Source of the DNA: CG2-30-51-40 sp041753575
Lineage (GTDB): Bacteria > Desulfobacterota > DSM-4660 > Desulfatiglandales > Desulfatiglandaceae
NCBI GenBank assembly: GCA_041753575.1
Contig: JBGSUA010000102.1
Coordinates: forward strand, 23,944-87,943
Direction of reading: 5' to 3'
Length of the DNA: 64,000 nt
Of the stretch, positions 34,876 to 43,396 are shown piece by piece (within the stretch, counting starts at the first letter, position 1; every line of letters starts with the position of its first letter). The notes under the pieces are model-generated. The model was not told the origin of the DNA and searched no databases. It worked only from the letters and a program-made list of their open reading frames with translations. The position numbers and the translations under genes were made by a program.

Positions 34876-35666
34876 TTCTTTTGCCTTCCGAGATAGGCCT
34901 CTATCACCTTTGGGTTTTGTCTGACCTCATCGGGGCTTCCTTCGGCTATCTTTGTGCCGAAGTTCAGCACGCAGACACGGTCTGAAAGATCCATGACAGC
35001 GGCAAGATCATGCTCGATCCATACCACGGTCATGCCCATATCCCTCTGTACGTCAAGGATATAGCTTGCCATATCCTCCTTCTCCTCAACGGCCATGCCG
35101 GACATGATCTCATCCAGGAGAAGAATCCTGGGTTTCATGGCAAGGGCGCGGGCCATGTCCACCCTCTTTCTGATCCCCAGGGGAAGCACTCCGACCGGCG
35201 AGTACCGGAAACTGGAGAGGCCCATAAAGTCTATTATCTCTTCTTCGATAGCCTTCCTGTGTGAGATCTCGTCGCGGACGATTTCAGGAAACCTGAAAAA
35301 ACTTCCCAGGAGAGAGAACTTCATCATCATGTGGCGGCCGAGCTTTATGTTGTCGAGGACGGTCATCCCCTGGAACAGCTCTACCTTCTGGAACGTCCTT
35401 GCAATTCCCATTGAGGCCGCCTGGTGCGGCTTAAGACCGGTGATGCTTCTCCCGCCAAAGAGGATGTCGCCTTCCTGGGGTCTGTAGTGGGCGTTTATGC
35501 AGTTTAGAAGGCTTGTCTTTCCAGCTCCGTTAGGGCCTATGACGCAGAAGATCTCCCCTTTCTTCACAGAGAGGCTTATGTTGTTTAAGACCTGAAGCCC
35601 GCCGAAGGAAAGCCTTATTCCCATTATCGTGAGAAGCCCGTTCTCTTTGAGGTGCTCTAGAGCCAT
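34872..35666 (-). CDS. livG: Branched-chain-type ABC transporter ATPase (LivG)
   Basis: A 264-residue ATPase with Walker A GPNGAGKTSLL, Q-loop region GIARTFQKVELF, signature VLPLGIRKRVDMARALA (a LivG-like variant of LSGGQ), Walker B ILLLDEIMSG and H-loop WIEHDLAAVM. Walker B is followed by MSGM rather than the common PxAG. It energises uptake at the cytoplasmic face together with LivF. It overlaps livF by ten bases and the acyl-CoA synthetase by four, indicating tight coupling. Confidence 0.92.
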   Translation of the reverse strand: MALEHLKENGLLTIMGIRLSFGGLQVLNNISLSVKKGEIFCVIGPNGAGKTSLLNCINAHYRPQEGDILFGGRSITGLKPHQAASMGIARTFQKVELFQGMTVLDNIKLGRHMMMKFSLLGSFFRFPEIVRDEISHRKAIEEEIIDFMGLSSFRYSPVGVLPLGIRKRVDMARALAMKPRILLLDEIMSGMAVEEKEDMASYILDVQRDMGMTVVWIEHDLAAVMDLSDRVCVLNFGTKIAEGSPDEVRQNPKVIEAYLGRQKK

Positions 35667-36442
35667 CGCTTGCGCCTCTTGTAGCGTTTGGCGTCCCTGT
35701 AGCTCTTGCGGGCCTTTTCCCCGGATCCAAGATAGAACTCCCGCACATCCTTGTTTGCGGCAAGTTCATCTGCCTTTCCTTCAAGCACTATGCGTCCAAG
35801 CTCCATTACGTAACCCTTGGTGCCTATTTCGAGTGCCGCGCTGGCGTTCTGTTCAACAAGCATAACGCTGATGCCTGATTCGTTGAGACGCTTGATGATC
35901 GCGAAAAGTTCCTCAGTTATGAGCGGGGCGAGCCCCAGGGAAGGCTCATCCAGCAGAAGTATCCTGGGTTGTGTCATAAGCGCCATTGCAATGGCGAGCA
36001 TCTGCTGCTCTCCTCCCGAAGCGTAGCCGGCCTTCTTCCGGGCCAGGCCCCTCAGGGGAGGAAAGTATTGATAGGCCTTTTCCATATCAGCCTTCACGTT
36101 TCCGCTCCACCTTGAGAAGGCTGCGGCTCCGAGGTTTTCTTCGATGGTGAGATACCAGAAAACAGGTCTGTCCTCCATCACGTATGTGAGGCCGTGGTGT
36201 TTCATTATGCCAACGGTATCCATGCCCCTTATAGATGAACCCCTCAGCTTTATGTCTCCCTCTATGATGTCGCCGTCGTAGAAATCAATCATGCCGGAGA
36301 CGGCCCTGAGCAGGGTAGTCTTGCCGGCTCCGTTGGCGCCTATGATGACCAGAAGTTCTCCTTCCTCCAGATTGAGGGATATGCCGTTTAAGACCGAGAT
36401 CACGTCGTGATAAACGACTCTGAGGTTCTCCACTGCGAGCAT
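35657..36442 (-). CDS. livF: Branched-chain-type ABC transporter ATPase (LivF)
   Basis: A 261-residue ATPase with Walker A GANGAGKTTLLRAV, Q-loop LTYVMEDRPVFWYLT (Met-Glu in place of the usual Pro-Glu/Gln), signature YASGGEQQMLAIAMAL, Walker B ILLLDEPSLGLAP and H-loop MLVEQNASAAL. The start at 36442 follows GAGAGGG; a longer frame from 36586 overlaps livH and shows no family resemblance. The C-terminal tail is unusually basic (ARKSYRDAKRYKRRKRW). The partner is LivG. Confidence 0.92.
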   Translation of the reverse strand: MLAVENLRVVYHDVISVLNGISLNLEEGELLVIIGANGAGKTTLLRAVSGMIDFYDGDIIEGDIKLRGSSIRGMDTVGIMKHHGLTYVMEDRPVFWYLTIEENLGAAAFSRWSGNVKADMEKAYQYFPPLRGLARKKAGYASGGEQQMLAIAMALMTQPRILLLDEPSLGLAPLITEELFAIIKRLNESGISVMLVEQNASAALEIGTKGYVMELGRIVLEGKADELAANKDVREFYLGSGEKARKSYRDAKRYKRRKRWL

Positions 36443-36444
36443 TT

Positions 36445-37329
36445 CTATACCCTCTCTATCCGTACGGTTCCGAAAAGACCGTAGGGACGGATGAGCACAA
36501 CTGCCAGGAGAAGGATATAAGGGGCCACTTCCTTGGACCCTGTCAGCCCCATGGGCTCGATATAGGCCCCGACAAGGGATTCGCATATCCCTACGATGAT
36601 GCCTCCTGCCAGCGCCCCGCCTATGCTGTCCATGCCTCCTATGAGTACAACGGGAATCGCCCTGAGGCCCACAATGGAGGACATGGTGGAGAGGGCCCCG
36701 AAGTTTGAGATCATTATCCCGGCAACGGCAATACAGGCGGATGAGGCCGCCCAGACGATCAGAAGTATCATCTTGGCGTTAATGCCGAAGGCCATTGCCT
36801 TTGCCTGATTTTCCGAGGTGGCTCTTACCGCAAGCCCCCATCTGGTTCTGAAAAGGAAGAACATCACAAGGCAGAAGGTCAAAAGGGCCAGTATGCCTGC
36901 CCATAAGGGGTCAGACAGGAAAAGGAGTTCCCCGGCGTCAATGGATATATCCGGCAGCTCGAGAAAAAACGAATAGCTGTGGGAGCCGAAAATGAGCTGG
37001 AGGCAAGCCCTTATAAAGAAGGCGAGCCCCAGGGTTATTATGGTCATTGCGATGGGGGATCTGCCTATGAGGGGCCTTATTGTGACAGTTTCAATAAGGG
37101 CCCCTGCCGCGGCTGCTGCAGCCAGCCCAAGGGGAAAGGCGAGCAGGAAAGGAAAATGAAGGTCAAAAAAGATGATATAAAACAGGAAGGAGCCGGTGAC
37201 CATGAATTCGCCTACGGCGAAGTTGAAGGCCTCTGATGCCTTGTACACTATCACTATGCAAAGCCCGAGCAGGGAATATACCAGCCCTACCAACAGCCCC
37301 GAACCCAGCGCCTGAAAAAGATCGCTCAT
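36445..37329 (-). CDS. livH: Branched-chain-type ABC transporter permease (LivH)
   Basis: A 294-residue permease with about eight helices and the family-typical GLVYSLLGLCIVIVYKASEA, AVRATSENQAKAMAFGINA and GGMDSIGGALAGGIIVGICES segments. It forms the inner-membrane channel with LivM. It starts 62 bases after livK and its stop lies next to the livF start, so it is in the same operon. Confidence 0.93.
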   Translation of the reverse strand: MSDLFQALGSGLLVGLVYSLLGLCIVIVYKASEAFNFAVGEFMVTGSFLFYIIFFDLHFPFLLAFPLGLAAAAAAGALIETVTIRPLIGRSPIAMTIITLGLAFFIRACLQLIFGSHSYSFFLELPDISIDAGELLFLSDPLWAGILALLTFCLVMFFLFRTRWGLAVRATSENQAKAMAFGINAKMILLIVWAASSACIAVAGIMISNFGALSTMSSIVGLRAIPVVLIGGMDSIGGALAGGIIVGICESLVGAYIEPMGLTGSKEVAPYILLLAVVLIRPYGLFGTVRIERV

Positions 37330-37391
37330 CCGGCCTCCGCAGTGTTATGCCTTTTAGGTTAAAAACCGCTCCTTCCCGAGTAGCCGCGGTT

Positions 37392-38690
37392 TTACCACTT
37401 TGTCTCGTCGCTGTTGATCCAGTCCGTGATGGGGTTCACGGAGCCGGTAGGCACCATGGTCTCTCCCATTTTCACCATCTTAACCTCCGCCTTGAAGATC
37501 TGCATCATAGGGATGGTGTGTGACTTATAGGAGAACTTCTTTCCTCCGAACATTCCCTTGTAGTCCCAGACGAGGTTGTCCAGGGCCTTCTTTACTCCCT
37601 CCCGGCTCAGGTCTCCGGAGTTGTCGGCGTCGGTCAGGACCTTCTGAATGATAAGGGCATAGGTAAGACCTTCCAGATACAGGAACATATCCTTTATTGA
37701 GTCTTTGTCCTTTACGCCCCTTTTGTATTCCTCGGGTCTATACTTCTGAGCGAACTCGTGGGCCAGCTTTGTCATGGGGTTGTCCATGGGGGACTTGGAC
37801 CTGGGGACGGCATCCAGGAAGGGCCTGGTTGCAACTCCTATGTAGCCGTTGTAGGCCTCCTGACACACGAGGATAGACATCCGGTTGGTGGTGTAGTGAG
37901 TCCCCATAAGCTGAACATCCTTCAGCACTTTCTTTGCCGTCTTAAAGAATATGGCGGTACAGCCTGATGCCCCTGAGTAGCCGTGATAGATGACATATTG
38001 GGCCTTTGCTTTTCTCAGTTGCATGCACTCATTGGTGGCGTCGGTTGCGCTGTATGGATATTCTATCTGCGCCACCACGTCTATGCCGATCTTTTTTGCG
38101 TAGGCCAATGCCTCAGGCAGCCCATCCTTGCCCCAGGCAGTTGGGCTGTAAATCATCCCGACCCTGGCTTTACCCTTGGCCTTGTGGTTTTCCTTGATCC
38201 ACTTCAGCAGTATCTTGAGCTGATCTCCATAGGTGGCGCCCAGGGAGTAGTAGTAGGGGTATTTCGAAGGACCTCCCTCAGGCCCGAACATCTCTGTCGA
38301 ATAGGAGCCATCAAGCCAGGGGATCTTTTCCTCCTTGTTTACCTTGTCGGCCAGGGGCTTAAGCCCGCCCGTTATGTATCCCGTGGCGAGGAGAAATTCA
38401 TCCCTGCTCAGCTCTGCGCAGTATTTGTTGAAATTGGCGACCTCCACGGTAGGGTCGTAGCGGAAGTCCTCAAGAAACCATGTTATCTTCTTTCCGTTTA
38501 CGCCTCCGCCTTCGCCGTTCACCCAATTCATGCCGTCAATGTAACCCCATCCGAATTCAGGAAGGGCCCCGACCGGGCCGCTCATGGGGAACTGTGAAAG
38601 GACTTTGATATCTTTTGCTGAGACAGGGGTTAAGGCAAGCAATGAAATTGAAAGGATTAATGAAAGGCCAACAAGCAATTTCCGATTCAT
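37392..38690 (-). CDS. livK: Periplasmic substrate-binding protein of the liv-type transporter (LivK-like)
   Basis: A 432-residue secreted protein. The signal peptide covers residues 1-23 (LVGLSLILSISLLALTPVSA), followed by a Leu/Ile/Val-type binding fold (KVLSQFPMSGPVG-like start, GWGYIDGMNWVN). The start at 38690 is set by a perfect AGGAGGTG; an in-frame extension to 38780 lies in the leader. This first gene of the operon is probably the most strongly expressed. The divergent sequence and linked acyl-CoA synthetase hint at an organic acid rather than an amino acid ligand. Confidence 0.9.
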   Translation of the reverse strand: MNRKLLVGLSLILSISLLALTPVSAKDIKVLSQFPMSGPVGALPEFGWGYIDGMNWVNGEGGGVNGKKITWFLEDFRYDPTVEVANFNKYCAELSRDEFLLATGYITGGLKPLADKVNKEEKIPWLDGSYSTEMFGPEGGPSKYPYYYSLGATYGDQLKILLKWIKENHKAKGKARVGMIYSPTAWGKDGLPEALAYAKKIGIDVVAQIEYPYSATDATNECMQLRKAKAQYVIYHGYSGASGCTAIFFKTAKKVLKDVQLMGTHYTTNRMSILVCQEAYNGYIGVATRPFLDAVPRSKSPMDNPMTKLAHEFAQKYRPEEYKRGVKDKDSIKDMFLYLEGLTYALIIQKVLTDADNSGDLSREGVKKALDNLVWDYKGMFGGKKFSYKSHTIPMMQIFKAEVKMVKMGETMVPTGSVNPITDWINSDETKW

Positions 38691-38830
38691 CTCTACACCT
38701 CCTTGCGGCAAGAAGCGGCTGTGAAATCCGGTTGCAATACTTATCGCCCGATACTGATGACTATGCTTCTGTCTCATCACCTCCTTTATCAGGGCTGTCC
38801 AAAAATAATGCCTTTATCCGAGATTAGACA

Positions 38831-38859
38831 AAGATAAAATAGAGATCTTAGTTTGTCAA
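38831..38859 (-). promoter_or_regulatory. Near-consensus sigma-70 promoter of the liv operon
   Basis: On the minus strand, TTGACA (38859-38854), a 17-base spacer and TATCTT (38836-38831) form a near-consensus promoter. The livK start is about 140 bases downstream, leaving a leader of roughly 135 bases that includes AAGGAGG-like sites. The region also lies just past the end of the sigma-54 regulator gene. Confidence 0.6.
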
Positions 38860-38878
38860 TTCTGAACCTAAGATGTCC

Positions 38879-40264
38879 TTATGCGTTGTCTTTTGAAATG
38901 TTGATCCCATACTCTTTGATCTTTAGGAGGAGCATGGGCCGGCTTAACTCAAGCAGTCTTGCCGCTTGACTCTTGTTTCCGCCGGTCTTTATTAATGCCT
39001 GTCGTATGAGGGATTTTTCAAGCTCTCTGGTGGTCCGTTTGATGGAGAGTTCATCTGAAACTCTGTTGTAAAAAGGGCCTAGCGTCGTGCCCTTGAGACC
39101 CAGATCCGACGGGGTAATCCATTTTCCTCTTGCAAGAAGCACTGCTTTCTCCATGATATTTTCCAGTTCTCTAACATTGCCGGGCCATTGATACTCCATA
39201 AGGAGGGGCACCGCCTCGGAGCTGAGGCCTTCAATGTTTTTGCCGAGTTTTCCATTAAAAAACGATATGAAATACCCTGCGAGAAGAGGGATATCACCCT
39301 TCCTTTCCCTCAAGGCAGGAAGATGTATCCTTAGAACATTGATGCGGTAAAAAAGGTCTTCCCTAAAGCGGCCTTCAGCTACCTCGGTATCGAGATTTCT
39401 TGACGTTGCGGTGAGAAGCCGCACATCTACCTTGGTCGAGCGTGCGCCTCCCAGAGGAGTGATCTCTTTTTCCTGAATCACCCTGAGCAGTTTGACCTGG
39501 AGGGGGTAGGGCAGCTCCCCTATTTCATCTAGAAAAAGAGTGCCGCCGCTTGCCTGCTCAAAGAGGCCGGGCTTATCCCTGATAGCATCCGTGAATGCGC
39601 CCTTCTTGAATCCGAACAGTTCGCTTTCCATCAATCCTGCTGGAATTCCTCCGCAGTTTACTGTCACAAGGGAAGACTTTGCCCTGCTCCCGCTGGAGTG
39701 AATCGCCCTGGCTATCAATTCCTTTCCAGTCCCGCTTTCTCCTGTTATGAGCACTGTTGTGTCGTGATTAGCGACTGTTTTGACCAGCTCAAAGACCTGC
39801 GCCATAACCTCGCTTCTTGCGATGATGTTGTTGAAAGAATATTTTTTTTCAATCTCGCTTATCCGAGTCTTAAGCAGGATGTTCTCAGCCTTGAGACGCT
39901 CTCTTTCCTCGGCCTTCCTCAGTGTCAGAAGCACCTCATCCGTCTTGAAAGGCTTGGATATGTAATCGTAGGCGCCCTGTTTCATTGCCTCCAGGGCTGT
40001 TTCGATCGTTCCATAGGCGGACATCATGATGTAGGTCTTGTCAGGGAATTTTTCTCGTGCTCTGGTAAGGAAGGTCATGCCGTCCATCCTGGGCATCCTG
40101 AGATCGCAGAGTATGAATTCGAAATCCGTCTTTCCCATGAGATCGAGCGCTTCCTCTCCGTTGGATGCGCTCTGCACCAAATATCCTGCCTTGCCCAGTA
40201 AGAGTTCCAGCATGTGCCGCATGTTTTTCTCATCATCCACAACCAGGACCCTCTCGCTGTTCAT
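38879..40264 (-). CDS. NtrC-family sigma-54-dependent response regulator
   Basis: A 461-residue regulator. The receiver domain (1-120) has Asp54 (ILCDLRMPRMDG) and Lys (YISKPF). The AAA+ sigma-54 interaction domain (about 145-370) has Walker A GESGTGKELIARAIH, Walker B GGTLFLDEIGEL and the arginine finger FREDLFYRINVLRI. A Fis-type helix-turn-helix (NKSQAARLLELSRPMLLLKIK) is at the C-terminus. The sigma-54 contact loop reads KGAFTDA instead of GAFTGA, a natural variant known in this family. Its ATG overlaps the stop of the upstream kinase gene (ATGA). The target genes are unknown. Confidence 0.94.
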   Translation of the reverse strand: MNSERVLVVDDEKNMRHMLELLLGKAGYLVQSASNGEEALDLMGKTDFEFILCDLRMPRMDGMTFLTRAREKFPDKTYIMMSAYGTIETALEAMKQGAYDYISKPFKTDEVLLTLRKAEERERLKAENILLKTRISEIEKKYSFNNIIARSEVMAQVFELVKTVANHDTTVLITGESGTGKELIARAIHSSGSRAKSSLVTVNCGGIPAGLMESELFGFKKGAFTDAIRDKPGLFEQASGGTLFLDEIGELPYPLQVKLLRVIQEKEITPLGGARSTKVDVRLLTATSRNLDTEVAEGRFREDLFYRINVLRIHLPALRERKGDIPLLAGYFISFFNGKLGKNIEGLSSEAVPLLMEYQWPGNVRELENIMEKAVLLARGKWITPSDLGLKGTTLGPFYNRVSDELSIKRTTRELEKSLIRQALIKTGGNKSQAARLLELSRPMLLLKIKEYGINISKDNA

Positions 40265-41868
40265 TTGGCCGCCCTTCCCTCAAGAGCCCTCCATGAGGAA
40301 TCTCCATTTTCTATTGGAGGTGCGCAAGCGATTACAGCAGGGCCTCTCCCTTGATCGGATGCTGATGATTCAACTCGCGCGGCTTTCAGCTCTATAACTA
40401 TGCAAGCTCCGCCTGATGCCGATCCTGATGCCTCGATCCTTCCCCGCATTGAAGTTATAATCCTGTAACAGACCCATAGACCGAGCCCTGTTCCCTTGCC
40501 AGGCTCTTTGGTTGTAAAAAAGGGATCGAAGATCTCTGACAGGAGCGGCTGGGGTATCCCGGGACCGGTGTCTGCTATTTCTATGCGGAGGGTTTCGTCT
40601 CTTTGCATTGTCTTAATGCGGATGGTTCCTTTACCATCCAACGCGTCGGCCGAATTCATTATGATGTTTAGAAATACCTCCCGCAACTGCTCGGGATCTC
40701 CCCAGACACTATCTACTGCAGCCTCAAGGCATGGTTTTATCTCGACCTGGGAGAGCCAGGGCTGCCCTGCGAGGAATTCAATGGTCTCCGATATGATCGC
40801 ATGGACACTAATCAGTTCCATGATAGGGGATGCGGGCCTGGCTATATTGAGCATCTGCCTTATTATCTTGCTCATTCGACCTATCTCAGCCCCGGCTCTT
40901 TCAAGTAAATCAAGGCGCTCTGCTTCGCTGAGACCTCCTTGCCTTAAGATCTCGAAGTAGCCTGTAACAATGCCCAGAGGGTTGCCTATTTCATGGGCAA
41001 ATCCCGCCGCCAATCGTCCGGCGGCTGCGAGTTTTTCGGATCTTACCATCTCGTCTCTCGCCTTTTCTATTTCCTGATTCGCCTTTTCGAGCGAGGCGAT
41101 ATGGTCTTTCAGCCGGGTCTTGTTTTCCTCGAGGCGAGAGAGGATTTCGTTTACCGCAACAAAAAGCTGATCTATCTCGTTAGCCGTCTCACCGGCATGA
41201 GAGCCGTAAGGCCTTAAATCATCAATGTCGGCGGCCATGGAAAGCAGTCTCCTTACGGGCGCCACAATTACCCTTGAGAAAAGATACATTCCTATCAAGA
41301 CCAGAATGGAGGCATAAAGGGCAAGAAAGATGAGAAATGGAATCTGTCTGCCGTTGAGGGATTCGTAAATGAGCCCCAAATCGCAACCTATGGTCACAGA
41401 GCCGGACTTTAGGGCCGATGTTGAAATTGGCGCCGACATTATAAGTCGCTCTGGTGAAAACCACACTACACCCCAGCGGCTTCCGTAAAAACGTTGAGTT
41501 ATGGACTTTGTCAAAATCGCTTTCAGGGCGTCCGATCTCGCCTCTTGAATGGCGCTCCCCCATGTCCCGATTGTCTTTTCCGCTTCAGTATCAGCAGATC
41601 TTATAAGGACTTCACTAAAACCCGCAAGTTGGAGGGCGTTTTCAATATTCCCTTTCGCATAGAGGGAGGCATGATCTTCAGCATTAATTCTGATGCTTGC
41701 GGGGATCAGGCGCAGCAACAGGGTGCCCTCCCGGATTCTGGCGGATATGAGATCCGCCTCGGCGACCTTTATCATTACAACGTCCACGAGGATCATTGCT
41801 GATACAATGAGTATGACAAGGATGGCGAGCACTCCTGTCTTGAGTCCCCTAAAAGGCAGGATCTTCAA
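40261..41868 (-). CDS. Membrane sensor histidine kinase (NtrB/ZraS-like)
   Basis: A 535-residue kinase. One helix near residues 10-33 and a second near 180-200 bracket a periplasmic sensor of about 145 residues. HAMP (about 200-255) and a coiled coil follow, then HisKA with the His in AAGFAHEIGNPLGIVTGY, and HATPase_c with N box NIIMNSADALDGKG and G boxes ADTGPGI and GTGLGLWVCYRII. The FAHEIxNPL motif is typical of kinases that pair with NtrC-type regulators. It starts 12 bases after the prepilin peptidase gene and is coupled to the downstream regulator, so the three genes form an operon. Confidence 0.93.
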   Translation of the reverse strand: MKILPFRGLKTGVLAILVILIVSAMILVDVVMIKVAEADLISARIREGTLLLRLIPASIRINAEDHASLYAKGNIENALQLAGFSEVLIRSADTEAEKTIGTWGSAIQEARSDALKAILTKSITQRFYGSRWGVVWFSPERLIMSAPISTSALKSGSVTIGCDLGLIYESLNGRQIPFLIFLALYASILVLIGMYLFSRVIVAPVRRLLSMAADIDDLRPYGSHAGETANEIDQLFVAVNEILSRLEENKTRLKDHIASLEKANQEIEKARDEMVRSEKLAAAGRLAAGFAHEIGNPLGIVTGYFEILRQGGLSEAERLDLLERAGAEIGRMSKIIRQMLNIARPASPIMELISVHAIISETIEFLAGQPWLSQVEIKPCLEAAVDSVWGDPEQLREVFLNIIMNSADALDGKGTIRIKTMQRDETLRIEIADTGPGIPQPLLSEIFDPFFTTKEPGKGTGLGLWVCYRIITSMRGRIEASGSASGGACIVIELKAARVESSASDQGRGPAVIACAPPIENGDSSWRALEGRAAK

Positions 41869-41880
41869 TGCGGTCTCCCC

Positions 41881-42657
41881 TCAATCAAGAAGGCTTACAT
41901 AAAATCGCTCGATGTTCCTTCCAAAGAACAGATAGATTATGGTTCCCAGTGAGAGGAACGGTCCGAATGGTATCCTTGCCCTCATACCTTTCCTTGAAAA
42001 AGCCAGATAGACAAAGCCTATAAGAGCGCCGGACAAGGAGGAGAGAAAAACGATCATTGGTAGCGCCTTCCATCCCATCCATGCGCCTATCATCGCAAGA
42101 AGCTTTATGTCTCCTCCTCCCATCCCGGCCCTGCCGGCAGCGAGTTCATAGAGATAGGCCACGGCAAAGAGCGCCAGGCCGCCGCCGGCCGCTCCTATCA
42201 AGGAATCGGCAAAGGAGGTGTGAGCGAGGAGAAAAGATGCCGCAAGTCCCGCTGCTATGCCGGGAATCGAGATTGAATCCGGGATGATCTGATGCTCGAG
42301 ATCAATAAAACTCACAACCACAAGGGCCAGCAAAAAGACAAGTAACAGACAATATTGATAAGTTAAACCGTATCTGATAAAAAGAGAAAAGGAAACCGTT
42401 GCGACGAGGATCTCAACGGCAGGATATCGCCACGATATTTTCTGGGAGCACCAGCGGCAGCGCCCGGCCAGGACCAGATAGCTCAATACGGGGATATTGT
42501 CATAAAAGCGCAGCGCTTTTTCGCATGAGGGGCAATGTGATGGAGGGCTTATGATGGATTTGCCAAGGGGAAGCCTGTAGATGCAGACATTGAGAAAACT
42601 TCCGAGGCAAAGACCTAACAGTATGGAAAGGATTCCTGCAATGCCCTGTGGGATCAT
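41881..42657 (-). CDS. pilD: Type 4 prepilin peptidase / methyltransferase
   Basis: A 258-residue membrane protein. SHCPSCEKAL and GRCRWCSQKI form the CxxC...CxxC zinc site of the methyltransferase domain. The two aspartyl-protease aspartates lie in FIDLEHQIIPDSI and GGGDIKLLAMIGAWMGWKALP. It cleaves and N-methylates type IV pilins or type II secretion pseudopilins at the inner membrane. The start ATG 42657 follows AAAGG; a TTG 15 bases earlier is possible. It leads an operon with a sensor kinase and sigma-54 regulator, but no pilin gene is in the window. Confidence 0.93.
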   Translation of the reverse strand: MIPQGIAGILSILLGLCLGSFLNVCIYRLPLGKSIISPPSHCPSCEKALRFYDNIPVLSYLVLAGRCRWCSQKISWRYPAVEILVATVSFSLFIRYGLTYQYCLLLVFLLALVVVSFIDLEHQIIPDSISIPGIAAGLAASFLLAHTSFADSLIGAAGGGLALFAVAYLYELAAGRAGMGGGDIKLLAMIGAWMGWKALPMIVFLSSLSGALIGFVYLAFSRKGMRARIPFGPFLSLGTIIYLFFGRNIERFYVSLLD

Positions 42658-42766
42658 CTTAACGCCTTTCAATTGGACTGCGGTATATTATGTTTTTCTA
42701 TCTTAGAGGCCTCGGAGCCTTTTTGCAAGGCGGGCTTTGATGGCGCCTTTTCTTAAGGAGGGTTAT

Positions 42767-43396
42767 ATGGCAAAGGGAGTTTCCAGAGAATCGGCCAAAA
42801 AGCCGGCTCTTATTTCGATCAATCCGCAAAATCCACAGCAGAGGCTTATTGACCGCGTTGTCAAGTTGCTCGACGAAGGCGGGATCATAAGTTATCCCAC
42901 AGATACCTTTTATGGGATCGGATGCGATCTTTACAACAAAAAGGCTATACAGGCAGTTTACCGACTAAAGGGGCGCCCGCTTGACAAGCCATTTTCCTTT
43001 GTATGCGACAGCCTCAAGGAAATCAGCGTTTACGCCAGGGTTTCTGATTATGCGTACAAGACCATGAAAAGGCTTCTTCCAGGACCATACACCTTCATCC
43101 TTGAGGGGACAAAACTGGTGCCCAGGATAATGCTTACAAAACGCAACACCGTAGGCATAAGGGTCCCCGACAATGGGATATGCCTTGCGATAGTAAGTAC
43201 CCTGGGGAGGCCTATAATAAGCACCAGCGCGGGCCACGACGACCCTCTGTCCATTAAAGAGGCATACGGCCCGTTGCTCGATGTGATCATTGACGGAGGA
43301 ATACTCTACCAGAATCCTTCAAGCGTTGTCTCACTTATTGATGACGTCCCGGAGGTTTTGAGGGAAGGCAAAGGCGATGTCAGTAGTTTTCGTTGA
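42767..43396 (+). CDS. tsaC: L-threonylcarbamoyladenylate synthase (TsaC/Sua5/YrdC family)
   Basis: A 209-residue YrdC-like protein with ISYPTDTFYGIGCDLYNKKAI, then KGRPLDKPFSFVC, LPGPYTFILEG and VGIRVPDNGIC. These positions match the KxR and SxN motifs region of TsaC (here RPLDKP and TSAGHD). It makes threonylcarbamoyl-AMP from threonine, bicarbonate and ATP for tRNA t6A modification. AAGGAGGG fixes the ATG at 42767. Its end overlaps that of sppA by 17 bases, tail to tail. Confidence 0.88.
   Translation: MAKGVSRESAKKPALISINPQNPQQRLIDRVVKLLDEGGIISYPTDTFYGIGCDLYNKKAIQAVYRLKGRPLDKPFSFVCDSLKEISVYARVSDYAYKTMKRLLPGPYTFILEGTKLVPRIMLTKRNTVGIRVPDNGICLAIVSTLGRPIISTSAGHDDPLSIKEAYGPLLDVIIDGGILYQNPSSVVSLIDDVPEVLREGKGDVSSFR

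Noticed and set aside
36443..36586. Upstream extension of livF to 36586
   Set aside because: It lies within livH and its translation does not resemble ABC ATPases; ATG 36442 has a good ribosome binding site.
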